Shown here: piece by piece, positions 8,467-16,937 of the stretch
Position numbering within the stretch: the first letter of the stretch is position 1
How the letters are laid out: the number at the start of each line of letters is the position of its first letter
From: Actinopolymorpha singaporensis
GTDB taxonomy: Bacteria; Actinomycetota; Actinomycetes; Propionibacteriales; Actinopolymorphaceae
Reading direction: 5' to 3'
Assembly: GCF_900104745.1 (NCBI RefSeq)
Contig: NZ_LT629732.1
Coordinates: forward strand, 4,575,981-4,639,980
Length of the DNA: 64,000 nucleotides
Notes under the pieces: generated by a model
The model's input: the letters and a program-made list of their open reading frames with translations, nothing else
What the model was told of the DNA's origin: nothing
Databases searched by the model: none
Translations under genes and position numbers: made by a program

Positions 8467-9297
8467 ATGACTTCCGAGCCGACGGTTCTGCGACTCGACC
8501 GGATCGGTGCCGTGGTGTTCGAGGTCGACGTCGTGGTCCCCGACACCGCCAGGGCGCACGCCGCCGCCTGGAAGCGCTGCCTGGACGCGTTCCTGCGCCG
8601 GCACGGCCGCATGGTGGGGGTGGCGTTCGCGCCGTTCGACGTACGCGAGGACTATCTGCGGCACTTCGCCGGCCGTCCCCGGATCGTGGGCCTGCGCGGT
8701 TTCCTCGCCGATCGGGGCATCGACCTGCCCGACAACGGCGCGGAGGACAGCGTGTCGTCGCTGGCCGACTGCGAGACGCGCAGCTTCCTGATCGAGATCG
8801 CGCGGTACGGCGTACCTCCGCATCCGGTCGCGGTGAAGCTGCTGTACGAGCTGCGTGCCCGCGGCGCCCGGACGGCCGCGGTGTGCACCGGTGGCCACTG
8901 CGCCGAGATCGTGGCAGCGGCGCAGGTACGCCGGTTGTTCGACGCGGTCCTGGACGGCGCGCGGGAGGCCGCGGACCCGGGATCCACCGGCGGCCCGGCC
9001 GTGCCGGCGAAGGTCTTCCGCGGCGGCACCGAGGTGTTCGCCGCGGCGGCCCGGCAGCTGGCGATCCCACCGGCCCAGGCCGGCCTGCTGGTGGCCTCGG
9101 CCGACGGCGAGCGTGCCGGACGGCGGGCGGGGTTCGGGACCGTGCTCACGGTCGCCGGCCCGAACGGTTCGCCGGCCCCCGCCCAGTCGGCGATCCCCGC
9201 CGGCGCCGGTGACCGCGGCTCCGCAATCGCCGCCGCGGATCTCGCGCAGGTGAGGGTCTTCGGGAGACGACGTGAGCCATTCGGTCTTGACCTATGA
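8467..9297 (+). CDS. HAD-superfamily (beta-phosphoglucomutase-like) protein lacking the nucleophile, copy 2
   Basis: 276 residues. AGGAGG at 8453-8458 supports the ATG at 8467. The protein is a paralogue of the preceding gene: shared segments are VVVPDTARAHAAAW, a DYLR-F-AGR block and GLRGFLADRGIDLPD. Motif I reads FEVDV in place of FDLDG, so the nucleophile Asp is Glu. In both copies the loss is exactly at that position, as it is in Rv2006, which points to a regulatory or structural role instead of phosphatase or mutase chemistry. The 3' end overlaps the GH65 start by 26 bp, so translation is coupled. Confidence 0.75.
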   Translation: MTSEPTVLRLDRIGAVVFEVDVVVPDTARAHAAAWKRCLDAFLRRHGRMVGVAFAPFDVREDYLRHFAGRPRIVGLRGFLADRGIDLPDNGAEDSVSSLADCETRSFLIEIARYGVPPHPVAVKLLYELRARGARTAAVCTGGHCAEIVAAAQVRRLFDAVLDGAREAADPGSTGGPAVPAKVFRGGTEVFAAAARQLAIPPAQAGLLVASADGERAGRRAGFGTVLTVAGPNGSPAPAQSAIPAGAGDRGSAIAAADLAQVRVFGRRREPFGLDL

Positions 9298-11803
9298 CGG
9301 GTACGACCCGGCGCGGGAGGGGTCGCGGGAGGCCCTGTGCACCCTCGGCAACGGCTACGTCGGCACCCGCGGCGCCGCCCCCGAGTCCCACGCCGACGGC
9401 GTGCACTATCCCGGTACCTACCTGGCCGGCTGCTACGACCGGCTGGAGTCCTGCGTCGCCGGCCGGGTGGTGGAGAACGAGGACCTGGTAAACGCGCCCA
9501 ACTGGCTGCCGCTGACCTTCCGCCGCGTCGACGGCCGCGCGGACGGCCGCGGCGGCGGCCCGGACGGCGAGTGGTTCGACCTGGACCGGGTGCAGGTCCT
9601 CGACTTCCGGCAGGAGCTGGACATCGGCCGCGGCGTACTGACCCGGCGGGTGCGGTTCCGCGACGACGGCGGGCGGACCACCCAGCTCGCCCAGCGGCGG
9701 TGGGTCTCCATGGACGACCCGCACCTCGCCGTTCTGGAGACCGTGGTCGAGCCCGAGGACTGGTCCGGGCGGCTGCAGGTGCGGGCCGCGCTGGACGGCA
9801 CAGTCGCCAACCGGGGCGTACGCCGCTACGCCGACCTGGCCGGTGACCACCTGCGGCCGGTCACCGGTGGGTACGACGGGCAGGACCTGCTGTGGCTGCA
9901 GGTGGAGACCGCGCAGTCGCGGGTGCGGATCGCCGAGGCCGCGCGGGTGCGGGTGCACGGTGCGGCGGAAGGGCCGGTCGAACGCCGGTACGACGCGCGG
10001 CCGCGCTGGGTGGGGCTCGACCTGACGTTCGCGGTGGAGCGCGGTGTGCCGGTGACGGTGGAGAAGACGGTGGCGATCCACACCTCCAGGGACCGCGCGA
10101 CCACCGAGAGCCTGACCGCCGCCTGCGACGCCGCGAGCCGCGCCGCCCGTCCCGAGCACCTGCTGGCCCGGCACGAGCTCGCCTGGTCCCGGTTGTGGCG
10201 TGGCTGCCGCACCGTGGTGGACGGCGGACCGCAGCAGACGCTGGACCTGTGCGTGTTCCACCTCCTGCAGACGCTGTCGGAGCACACCGTCGAGCTCGAC
10301 GTCGGCGCACCCGCCCGCGGGCTGCACGGCGAGGCCTACCGCGGTCACGTGTTCTGGGACGAGCTGTTCGTCTTCCCGTTCCTGCTCCTGCGGCTGCCCG
10401 AGGTGGCCCGGGCGCTGCTGATGTACCGCTGGCGGCGGCTGCCCCAGGCGCGGCTGGGCGCCCGGGGTGCGGGACACCGCGGCGCCATGTATCCCTGGCA
10501 GAGCGGGAGCGACGGCCGCGACGAGACGCAGCGGCTGCATCTGAATCCGCTGTCGGGGCACTGGGTGCCGGACAACACCCACCTGCAGCACCACGTGGGG
10601 CTGGCCGTCGCGTACAACGTCTGGAAGTACTACGAGGCGACCGGCGACGTGTCCTTCCTCGTCGGCCACGGTGCGGAGATGCTGGTCGAGATCGCCCGCT
10701 TCTGGAGTGGCCTGGCGACCTACGAGCCGATCAGCGGGCGGTACGAGATCCGGGGCGTGATGGGGCCCGACGAGTACCACGACGCCTATCCCGGCGCCAC
10801 CCGGCCGGGCATCGACAACAACTCCTACACCAACGTCATGGCCGCGTGGACGCTGCGCCGGGCGCTGGACGCGCTCGCCGCGATTCCCGCGTACCAGCGA
10901 ACCGAGCTCACCGCGAGGCTCGGTCTGCGCCATGCCGAGCTGGACCGGTTCGAGGAGGTGAGCCGGCGGCTGCGGGTGGTGTTCCACGACGGGATCATCG
11001 GGCAGTTCGAGGGGTACGACCAACTCGCGGAGCTGGACTGGGCCGGCTACCGCGCGAAGTACGGCGACATCCGCAGGCTGGACCGGATCCTGGAGGCCGA
11101 GGGCGACTCGGTCCGGAGGTACCAGGTCTCCAAGCAGGCGGACGTTCTGATGCTGTTCTTCCTTCTCGGCAAGGACGAGTTGACACAGGTGCTGAACCAG
11201 CTCGGCTACGACCTGGACCCGGCGACGATCCTCCGCACGATCGAGTACTACCTCGACCGCACCTCCCACGGCTCCACCCTCAGTGCCGTGGTGCACGCGT
11301 GGGTCCTCGCCCGCACCGACCGGCACGGGTCGTGGGCGTTCTTCCTGCAGGCGCTGGGCTCCGACGTGCGGGGTGGCGAGCAGGGCACGACCGCGGAGGG
11401 CGTCCACCTGGGTGCGATGGCCGGGTGCGCCGACCTGCTGCAGCGTTGCTACACAGGGATCGAGACCCGCGACGACGTACTCCGGCTGAACCCCCGGCTG
11501 CCCCGCGAGCTCACCGAACTGGAGCTCCAGCTGCGTTACCGCGGCCACTGGGGCATCACCGTGCACTGCACTCAGGACGAGGTGCGCATCGGTCTGCGGC
11601 GGTCGGCGGCCGCGCCGATCACGGTGGCGGTGAAGGACGAGCACACGACGCTGCGTCCCGGGCGGTCCTGGTGGGTACGCCATCCCCGGGCGCCGTCGCA
11701 CGGCGCACCCGGGAGGCGTCCTAGCGGCGCAGCAGCTCCGCCACCGGCCGCCGCGGCGTCGGAAGCGGCAGGCCGGCGACCGGACGGCCGAACCTCAGGA
11801 TGA
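9272..11803 (+). CDS. glycoside hydrolase family 65 protein (disaccharide phosphorylase-like)
   Basis: 843 residues. Known GH65 members phosphorolyse or hydrolyse alpha-linked disaccharides such as maltose, trehalose and kojibiose. The general-acid Glu is in the conserved GVMGPDEYH, and YHWD-type positions appear as GHVFWDELFVFPF. TSHGSTLSAVVHA is the usual phosphate-binding region, so a phosphorylase is likelier than a hydrolase, though the sugar is unknown. It matches the C-terminal third of Rv2006. A GTG start overlaps the second HAD gene. The last 80 bp are Ala/Pro-rich and overlap the convergent Acg copy 2; the enzyme fold ends before that. Confidence 0.88.
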   Translation: MSHSVLTYDGYDPAREGSREALCTLGNGYVGTRGAAPESHADGVHYPGTYLAGCYDRLESCVAGRVVENEDLVNAPNWLPLTFRRVDGRADGRGGGPDGEWFDLDRVQVLDFRQELDIGRGVLTRRVRFRDDGGRTTQLAQRRWVSMDDPHLAVLETVVEPEDWSGRLQVRAALDGTVANRGVRRYADLAGDHLRPVTGGYDGQDLLWLQVETAQSRVRIAEAARVRVHGAAEGPVERRYDARPRWVGLDLTFAVERGVPVTVEKTVAIHTSRDRATTESLTAACDAASRAARPEHLLARHELAWSRLWRGCRTVVDGGPQQTLDLCVFHLLQTLSEHTVELDVGAPARGLHGEAYRGHVFWDELFVFPFLLLRLPEVARALLMYRWRRLPQARLGARGAGHRGAMYPWQSGSDGRDETQRLHLNPLSGHWVPDNTHLQHHVGLAVAYNVWKYYEATGDVSFLVGHGAEMLVEIARFWSGLATYEPISGRYEIRGVMGPDEYHDAYPGATRPGIDNNSYTNVMAAWTLRRALDALAAIPAYQRTELTARLGLRHAELDRFEEVSRRLRVVFHDGIIGQFEGYDQLAELDWAGYRAKYGDIRRLDRILEAEGDSVRRYQVSKQADVLMLFFLLGKDELTQVLNQLGYDLDPATILRTIEYYLDRTSHGSTLSAVVHAWVLARTDRHGSWAFFLQALGSDVRGGEQGTTAEGVHLGAMAGCADLLQRCYTGIETRDDVLRLNPRLPRELTELELQLRYRGHWGITVHCTQDEVRIGLRRSAAAPITVAVKDEHTTLRPGRSWWVRHPRAPSHGAPGRRPSGAAAPPPAAAASEAAGRRPDGRTSG

Positions 11804-12707
11804 GCTGGGCGAACCCGGGCAGCTCCAGGTCGTCGCGTACGCGGGTGCGCAGGTCGGGGATTTCCAGCGGCTGGTTGAGGTACGAAGCGGCCAGGCCCTC
11901 CACGCTGGCCCACAACAGCACGCGCATCAGCGCCTGCCCGCACCGCAGCCATTCCACGGGACGGTCCCCGTCGGTGAACAGGATGGCGATCACCGGGTCC
12001 CGCTCCGGCCGGCCCGGTGAGTGAGACAGCCGGCGCCGGCCGCCGGCGAAGTCCCGCATCGGGAAGTCCGCCTCGTGCCCGGCCTTGGCGGATACGCCGA
12101 GCACCGCCTCGGGCAACCCGGTGCCGTACAGCGGCGCCTCCCCGCCCACCCAGCGGGCCAGCTCCCGCCGGAACTTCGGGTCGGCCTGCTCCCGGCGTTC
12201 GGCGGCGGTGATCAGCCGGGACAGCACTCCGCGTTCTGCATGTTCGGTGATCCAGCGAAGCTGGGCGCCCTCGAGCTCGGCCTCCCCCGCCAGCACACTC
12301 CTGGTCCGCGGCGGCACGTCCGGGTCCAGCCGGGACCTGATCGTCCGCCGCAGCGGCACGTGCTGGAGCAGCCTGGTCTCGGCCATCGACGGCAGGTGGT
12401 CCGGGCCGAGGGAGACCACCGCGGCCAGGTCGCCGTGCTCGTCCCCCGGCATCAACGTCACCGTGGGTTCGGATCCGAGCGCGCTCACCGCCAGCCGGAC
12501 CGCGAAGATCGCCGCGCCGACGCCGATCAGCATCTGCCGGTCGTCGGGGTCGACCACCGCCACCGCACGCGAGCGGTCGACGTACACCTCGACGCTGCGG
12601 GCGTTGACCCGGAACGCCCACGGCTGGGCATTGTGGAGCGAGGGCGCCAGCCGCGCGGTGCTCACCAGTTCCTCGGTGTGCTTGCGCAGGTCCAGAGTCA
12701 CGAACAT
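11721..12707 (-). CDS. Acg-family nitroreductase-fold FMN-binding protein (copy 2)
   Basis: 328 residues with the family signature APSLHNAQPW, an LRRTIRSRL block where other members have RRTNR, and the closing PTPRRPVAELL motif. It is related to Rv3127/Rv3131 of M. tuberculosis, which depend on DosR. GAGGAG six bases before the ATG supports the start. It follows the Rv1733c-like gene by 48 bp in the same direction, so the two probably share the promoter at about 13.5 kb. The 3' end overlaps the GH65 tail. Confidence 0.85.
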   Translation of the reverse strand: MFVTLDLRKHTEELVSTARLAPSLHNAQPWAFRVNARSVEVYVDRSRAVAVVDPDDRQMLIGVGAAIFAVRLAVSALGSEPTVTLMPGDEHGDLAAVVSLGPDHLPSMAETRLLQHVPLRRTIRSRLDPDVPPRTRSVLAGEAELEGAQLRWITEHAERGVLSRLITAAERREQADPKFRRELARWVGGEAPLYGTGLPEAVLGVSAKAGHEADFPMRDFAGGRRRLSHSPGRPERDPVIAILFTDGDRPVEWLRCGQALMRVLLWASVEGLAASYLNQPLEIPDLRTRVRDDLELPGFAQLILRFGRPVAGLPLPTPRRPVAELLRR

Positions 12708-12755
12708 CCCGAACTCCTCGTCATCCCTTCCCGGCCGGTGACGGACCCGGGTAGA

Positions 12756-13367
12756 TCAGTGGTACTTGCGGCTCCAGCGCGGCGCGACCCGTTCCCACTC
12801 CTGCCCCCAGGCGGCGAGCCGGCGCCGGTCAAGCGACCAGCGGGCGAGCAGCGAACAGACGACGATGCCGAGTTCGAGACCCATCAGAGCGGTGATCGCG
12901 GTGGCCACGCCCTTGTCGGACAGCTGCGACGGCGTGAGCGGAGGCCGGGTCACCTGACCGGCGGCGTCCACCCAGACGCGCACCGTCGAGCCCGCGTCCG
13001 TGCCGGCCCGCACCGGCACGTCCCCCTCCGACCAGGAACCGTTCGGCCCCTGCCAGCGCGCCCGGGCGTAGGTGGTCACCGGGTTGGGTGCGTCCTGACC
13101 GGGGTCCGCCGAACCCGGCGCGGATTCCAGCAGCCTGGCCGTACCCCAGTGGCCGGCCGCCTGCTGGGCGGCCGCCCTGGCCGCGCCCTCGGCGTACGCG
13201 CCGCGGCCCATGCCGATCGCGACCGGTATCGCCACCAACGCCGCCACCAGGGTCGCGGCGATCAGCAGGCCCTCCACGCGGTCCGACGGACGACACAGCG
13301 GGCTGCGGCTCCAGCCCAGCCGACGAATCGCCAGGACCGTCCATCGCCTCAGCCGGCCTCGCGCCAT
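12756..13367 (-). CDS. Rv1733c-like membrane protein
   Basis: 203 residues from the ATG at 13367, which follows GGGGAGG; a longer in-frame start at 13496 lacks support. Two transmembrane segments (about residues 28-50 and 150-172) flank an extracytoplasmic loop. Strong likeness to M. tuberculosis Rv1733c, a DosR-regulon latency antigen: SPLCRPSDRVEG before the first segment and VRVWVDAAGQVTRPP in the loop both align with it. Function is unknown even in the model species. It is divergent from a USP gene, with a DosR-box-like dyad between them. Confidence 0.82.
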   Translation of the reverse strand: MARGRLRRWTVLAIRRLGWSRSPLCRPSDRVEGLLIAATLVAALVAIPVAIGMGRGAYAEGAARAAAQQAAGHWGTARLLESAPGSADPGQDAPNPVTTYARARWQGPNGSWSEGDVPVRAGTDAGSTVRVWVDAAGQVTRPPLTPSQLSDKGVATAITALMGLELGIVVCSLLARWSLDRRRLAAWGQEWERVAPRWSRKYH

Positions 13368-13518
13368 GCGGACCTCCCCGGCGCGTCCTGCGCGCGATGC
13401 GCGTTCTGTCCGCTGCCTCCAGGAAATGCCTCGTGCGGGTACCGGCCCGGTGGTGTTCGCCCGGCGGCTCCACACCTCTCCACCGTTCAGGGTCATCAGC
13501 CGCCGCGGGTGACACCCA

Positions 13519-13532
13519 GGGCACTTGGTCCG
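13519..13532. promoter_or_regulatory. DosR-box-like dyad (Rv1733c-like / USP divergent promoter)
   Basis: GGGCA-CTTG-GTCCG matches 9 of 14 positions of the DosR box core and is nearly the same as the site at 30147-30160 (GGGCACAAAGTCCC). It lies 114-127 bp before the USP ATG at 13646 (81-94 bp before the alternative GTG) and 152-165 bp before the Rv1733c-like start. Assigned by eye. Confidence 0.45.
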
Positions 13533-13645
13533 TGATCCAGCGCCGACCGTCCCGCACCGCGAAGTGTGCGTGACCTCGCCCGGAATCTCCTGCCAGGGTT
13601 GAGCGGAAGCCGGTGTCCACAGAGCCGGCCGAGGGGGACGCGCAG

Positions 13646-14605
13646 ATGCCGCGACCGGGGAACAACCCGGCCATCGTGGTCGGGGTCGACGGATCCGACA
13701 ACGGCCTGCGCGCGCTGGACTGGGCCCTCGAGGAGGCGGCCGCGCACCGCTGCCCGGTCCGCCTGGTGTACGCCTACGTGCCCTCCGCCCACCGGCAGGG
13801 CGAGCGCGTCCACGGCGCCTCCCCGAGGATGATCGCGATGTACGAGGAGGGCCGGGAGGTGTTCGCGGCAGCGCGGGCGCACCTGGCCGGGCACCGGCAC
13901 GCGGACCTGGTGGTCGGCACGGCGCTGTACGAGGGGCCTCCGGCGCAGGTCCTGATCGAGATGGTCTCCCGGGCCCGGATGTGCGTGGTCGGCCGGCGGG
14001 GGCGCGGCGGGTTGTCGTCCCTGCTGCCCGGTTCGACCTCGATGAGCCTTGCCGTGCACGCCCGGATGCCCGTGGTGGTCGTACCTCCGCGGGGTGGGCA
14101 GCCGGCCGACGCGAACGGAGCGGGCGAGGCGAACGGAGCGGGCGGGACGGCCGGCCCGAGGGTCGTCGTGGGTGTCGACCTCCCGGCGGCCGGCGAGACG
14201 GCGGTGGAGTTCGCGTTCGAGGAGGCGCTGGCCCGTGGGCTGCCGCTGCTGGCCGTGGCCGCCTGGGACCTCGCCGAACCCTACGCCTACAACCCCGCCG
14301 CGGTGGCCGAGGCGGTGGCCGAACACCAGGCCCGGACCACCCGGTCGCTCACCCAGACCCTCGCGCCATGGCGGGAGAAGTACGCCGAGGTGCCGGTGAC
14401 CACGCTGGTCGAACAGTCGCGTCCGGTGACCGCACTGGTCGGTCACAGCGGCCCGGCCGACCTGCTCGTGCTGGGCGGCCGGGCACATCCGCGGTCGCAG
14501 GTGGTCGCCGGGTCGACGACCCGCGCGGTCCTGCGCCGCGCGTCCTGTCCGGTGGCCGTCGTGCACAGCCCGGAACTCCCGCAGGCTTCCCGCAACCCGG
14601 CGTGA
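13646..14605 (+). CDS. universal stress protein, two tandem USP domains
   Basis: 319 residues from the ATG at 13646, which has GAGGGGGA seven bases upstream. A GTG at 13613 would add 11 residues but its purine run is only 3 bases away. The first domain is intact, with IVVGVDGSDN and the ATP motif GRRGRGGLSSLLPGS. The second starts VVVGVDLPAAG and has a degraded loop (GGRAHPRSQVVAGS), so it may not bind ATP. The domains are joined by an Ala/Gly-rich linker with a short repeat (EANGAG, twice). Related to the DosR-regulon tandem USPs. Confidence 0.88.
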   Translation: MPRPGNNPAIVVGVDGSDNGLRALDWALEEAAAHRCPVRLVYAYVPSAHRQGERVHGASPRMIAMYEEGREVFAAARAHLAGHRHADLVVGTALYEGPPAQVLIEMVSRARMCVVGRRGRGGLSSLLPGSTSMSLAVHARMPVVVVPPRGGQPADANGAGEANGAGGTAGPRVVVGVDLPAAGETAVEFAFEEALARGLPLLAVAAWDLAEPYAYNPAAVAEAVAEHQARTTRSLTQTLAPWREKYAEVPVTTLVEQSRPVTALVGHSGPADLLVLGGRAHPRSQVVAGSTTRAVLRRASCPVAVVHSPELPQASRNPA

Positions 14606-14689
14606 CCGAAGTTTCTCCGGAATCGGCACGCCTCGGGTGTCGAGAACTTCGCGCCGGCTCCGTCCCAGGGCATCAGCGGTCATCGAGAG

Positions 14690-14746
14690 GCCACTGAGAG
14701 ACCACTGAGAGACCACGCGACGAAGCCCGACGAAGCCCGACCAAGC
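14690..14746. repeat. two short tandem repeat blocks
   Basis: Two adjacent micro-repeat blocks. The first has CCACTGAGAGA units repeated about three times at a 12-bp step, and the second has GACGAAGCCC units three times at a 10-bp step. They fill the last 75 bp before the PPOX gene, up to its ribosome site. No coding meaning is apparent, and slippage during replication is the likely origin. Confidence 0.6.
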
Positions 14747-14766
14747 CAGGTAAGGGAGTACCGACC

Positions 14767-15294
14767 GTGCGGCAGAACGAGATCACCGAGATCCTGAACC
14801 ACCCTCACAGCCGGAAGCTGCTGAACCGCGACCTGACCCGGCTCGCCTACGTCGCCGAGGACGGCACCCCGCGCAACGTCCCGATCGCGTTCACCTGGAA
14901 CGGTGCGCAGATCGTCATGTGCACGACGAAGAACGCCCCCAAACTGCCTGCCCTTCGGCACAACCCGGCGGTGGCGCTGACGATCGACACCGAGGTACAC
15001 CCGCCGAAGATCCTGCTGATCCGGGGCCGGGCCGAGCTGGATGTCGTCGACGGCATCCCGGAGGAGTACCTCCGGATGAACGGCAGCTACCAGATGACGG
15101 CCGAGCAGCGCGTCGAGTGGGAGGCCGAGGTGCGGTCGCTGTACGACGGCATGGTCCGGGTCGTGGTGACACCGACGTGGGCGAAGCTGATCGACTTCGA
15201 GACGACCCTCCCGAGCGCGGTCGAGGAACTGGTCCGGCAGCGCGCCGAACGCCAGCACACCGAACGCCGGCACACCGAACGCCCGCACACCTGA
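14767..15294 (+). CDS. PPOX-fold (pyridoxamine 5'-phosphate oxidase/F420-type) protein
   Basis: 175 residues from a GTG start with AAGGGAG eight bases upstream. The split-barrel flavin or F420-binding fold is visible: LTRLAYVAEDGTPRNVPIAF, then KLPALRHNPAVALTID and LLIRGRAELD. Proteins of this class reduce or bind flavin/F420 substrates; the specific one cannot be told. The C terminus ends in a run of HTER repeats (ERQHTERRHTERPHT) encoded by 15-bp repeats at about 15250-15290. It lies between the USP gene and the sigma-factor pair and may belong to the stress island. Confidence 0.78.
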   Translation: MRQNEITEILNHPHSRKLLNRDLTRLAYVAEDGTPRNVPIAFTWNGAQIVMCTTKNAPKLPALRHNPAVALTIDTEVHPPKILLIRGRAELDVVDGIPEEYLRMNGSYQMTAEQRVEWEAEVRSLYDGMVRVVVTPTWAKLIDFETTLPSAVEELVRQRAERQHTERRHTERPHT

Positions 15295-15354
15295 TCGCGG
15301 CGCCGACGGCACGTCCGGAAGAATCCAGGAAAGAAAGACACGAGGAGAACCACC

Positions 15355-15762
15355 ATGAAGTACCTGCTGCTGAAGCACTACCGAGGTGGCCCGGCCCCCG
15401 CCGTCGACCACGGGCCGATGGACCAGTGGACGCCGGAGGAGGTCGACGCACACGTGCAGTACATGCGCGAGTTCGGCGACCGACTGCAGGAGAACGGCGA
15501 GCTCGTCGACGTCCAGGCACTGGCGCCCGAGGGGACGTTCGTACGCTACGACGGCGAGGGGCGCCCACCGGTGACCGACGGTCCGTTCGCCGAGACCAAG
15601 GACCTCATCGCAGGCTGGTACGTCATAGACGTGGAGTCCTGGGACCGTGCGGTCCAGCTGGCCGGGGAGCTGTCCGCAGCACCCGGACCCGGCGGCAAGC
15701 CGATCCACGAGTGGCTCGAGGTCCGGCCGTTCATGTCCGAGCCGCCCACGGTCACCGAGTGA
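15355..15762 (+). CDS. YCII-related (DGPF-domain) protein
   Basis: 135 residues with the YCII/DGPF motif itself (VTDGPFAETKDLIAGWY). The start is fixed by GAGGAG seven bases before the ATG. In actinobacteria such proteins are typically encoded just before ECF42 sigma factors, as here, where the stop overlaps the sigma-factor start (GTGA). The role is unknown; a sensor or partner for the sigma factor is inferred from this fixed gene pairing. Confidence 0.88.
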   Translation: MKYLLLKHYRGGPAPAVDHGPMDQWTPEEVDAHVQYMREFGDRLQENGELVDVQALAPEGTFVRYDGEGRPPVTDGPFAETKDLIAGWYVIDVESWDRAVQLAGELSAAPGPGGKPIHEWLEVRPFMSEPPTVTE

Positions 15763-16904
15763 ACGAGCCGCTGCTGCGGGAGCTCGTTCCCGCGGTGATC
15801 GGCGTCCTCGTCCGGCGCGGAGCCGACTTCGCCTCGGCCGAGGACGCCGTGCAGGAGGCCCTCATCCGGGCCCTGGAGACCTGGCCGGACGACCCGCCGC
15901 GCGACCCGAAGGCGTGGCTGGTCACCGCCGCGTGGCGAAGGTTCCTCGACGCCACCCGGGCCGAGGCGGCGCGGCGGGGCCGCGAACTCGCCGTGGAGGT
16001 GGAGCCGCCCGCCGGTCCGGCGCCAGCCACCGACGACACGCTGCGGCTGTACTTCCTGTGCGCCCACCCCGTCCTGCCGCCGGCCTCGGCGGTCGCGCTG
16101 ACGCTGCGCGCGGTCGGCGGCCTGACGACGCGGCAGATCGCGACGGCGTACCTCGTACCCGAGGCCACCATGGCGCAGCGGATCAGCCGGGCCAAGCGGC
16201 GGATCTGCGGGCTGGCCCTCGACCGGCCCGGTGACCTCGGCACCGTGCTGCGGGTGCTCTACCTCGTCTTCAACGAGGGCTACGGAGGCGACCTCGACCT
16301 GGCCGCGGAGGCGATCCGCCTCACCCGCCAACTGGTCGCCCTGACCGGCGAGCCCGAGGTCGCCGGGCTGCTCGCGCTGATGCTCCTGCACCACGCGCGC
16401 CGGTCGTCCCGCACCGGCCCGGGCGGTCGGCTGGTGCCCCTTGCCGAGCAGGACCGTTCGCGCTGGGACACCGGCCTGATCGCGGAGGGGGTGACGGTCC
16501 TGCAGACCGCGCTGGCCCGCGACCGGCTGGGTGAGTACCAGGCGCAGGCCGCGATCGCCGCGCTGCACGCGGACGCTCCGACGGCCGCCGAGACCGACTG
16601 GGTGCAGATCGTCGAGTGGTACGACGAGTTGCTCCGCCTCACCGGCAGTCCGGTGGTACGGCTCAACCGCGCGGTGGCGGTCGGCGAGGCCGACGGGCCG
16701 CGTGCCGGGCTGGCGGCGCTGGGCGAGGTGAGCCCCGACCTGCCGCGGTACGCCGCGGTGACGGCGTACCTCCGCGAGCGTGCCGGCGACCTGGAGGAGG
16801 CCGCGACGCTGTACGCCGAGGCGGGCCGGGCCGCCACCAGCGTGCCGGAGCGCGACCACCTCACCCGGGAGGCCGCACGGGTGCGCCGGCTGCTGCGTGG
16901 GTGA
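15759..16904 (+). CDS. ECF42-type RNA polymerase sigma factor with C-terminal extension
   Basis: 381 residues from a GTG that overlaps the YCII stop by 4 bp. Sigma region 2 is at residues 5-70 (ASAEDAVQEALIRALETWP) and region 4 at 110-160 (LTTRQIATAYLVPEATMAQRISRAKRRI). About 200 residues with tetratricopeptide-like helices follow, including the ECF42 signature LYLVFNEGY. ECF42 factors lack an anti-sigma factor and are thought to be controlled through their C-terminal domain and the DGPF partner. The target genes are not identifiable from this window. Confidence 0.92.
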   Translation: MNEPLLRELVPAVIGVLVRRGADFASAEDAVQEALIRALETWPDDPPRDPKAWLVTAAWRRFLDATRAEAARRGRELAVEVEPPAGPAPATDDTLRLYFLCAHPVLPPASAVALTLRAVGGLTTRQIATAYLVPEATMAQRISRAKRRICGLALDRPGDLGTVLRVLYLVFNEGYGGDLDLAAEAIRLTRQLVALTGEPEVAGLLALMLLHHARRSSRTGPGGRLVPLAEQDRSRWDTGLIAEGVTVLQTALARDRLGEYQAQAAIAALHADAPTAAETDWVQIVEWYDELLRLTGSPVVRLNRAVAVGEADGPRAGLAALGEVSPDLPRYAAVTAYLRERAGDLEEAATLYAEAGRAATSVPERDHLTREAARVRRLLRG

Positions 16905-16937
16905 GAGCGCGGGACGCTCCGGGGGCGAGGGTCCGTT

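Noticed and set aside
14653-14666. GCCGGCTCCGTCCC upstream of the PPOX gene as a box
   Set aside because: Only the right half matches (7 of 14).
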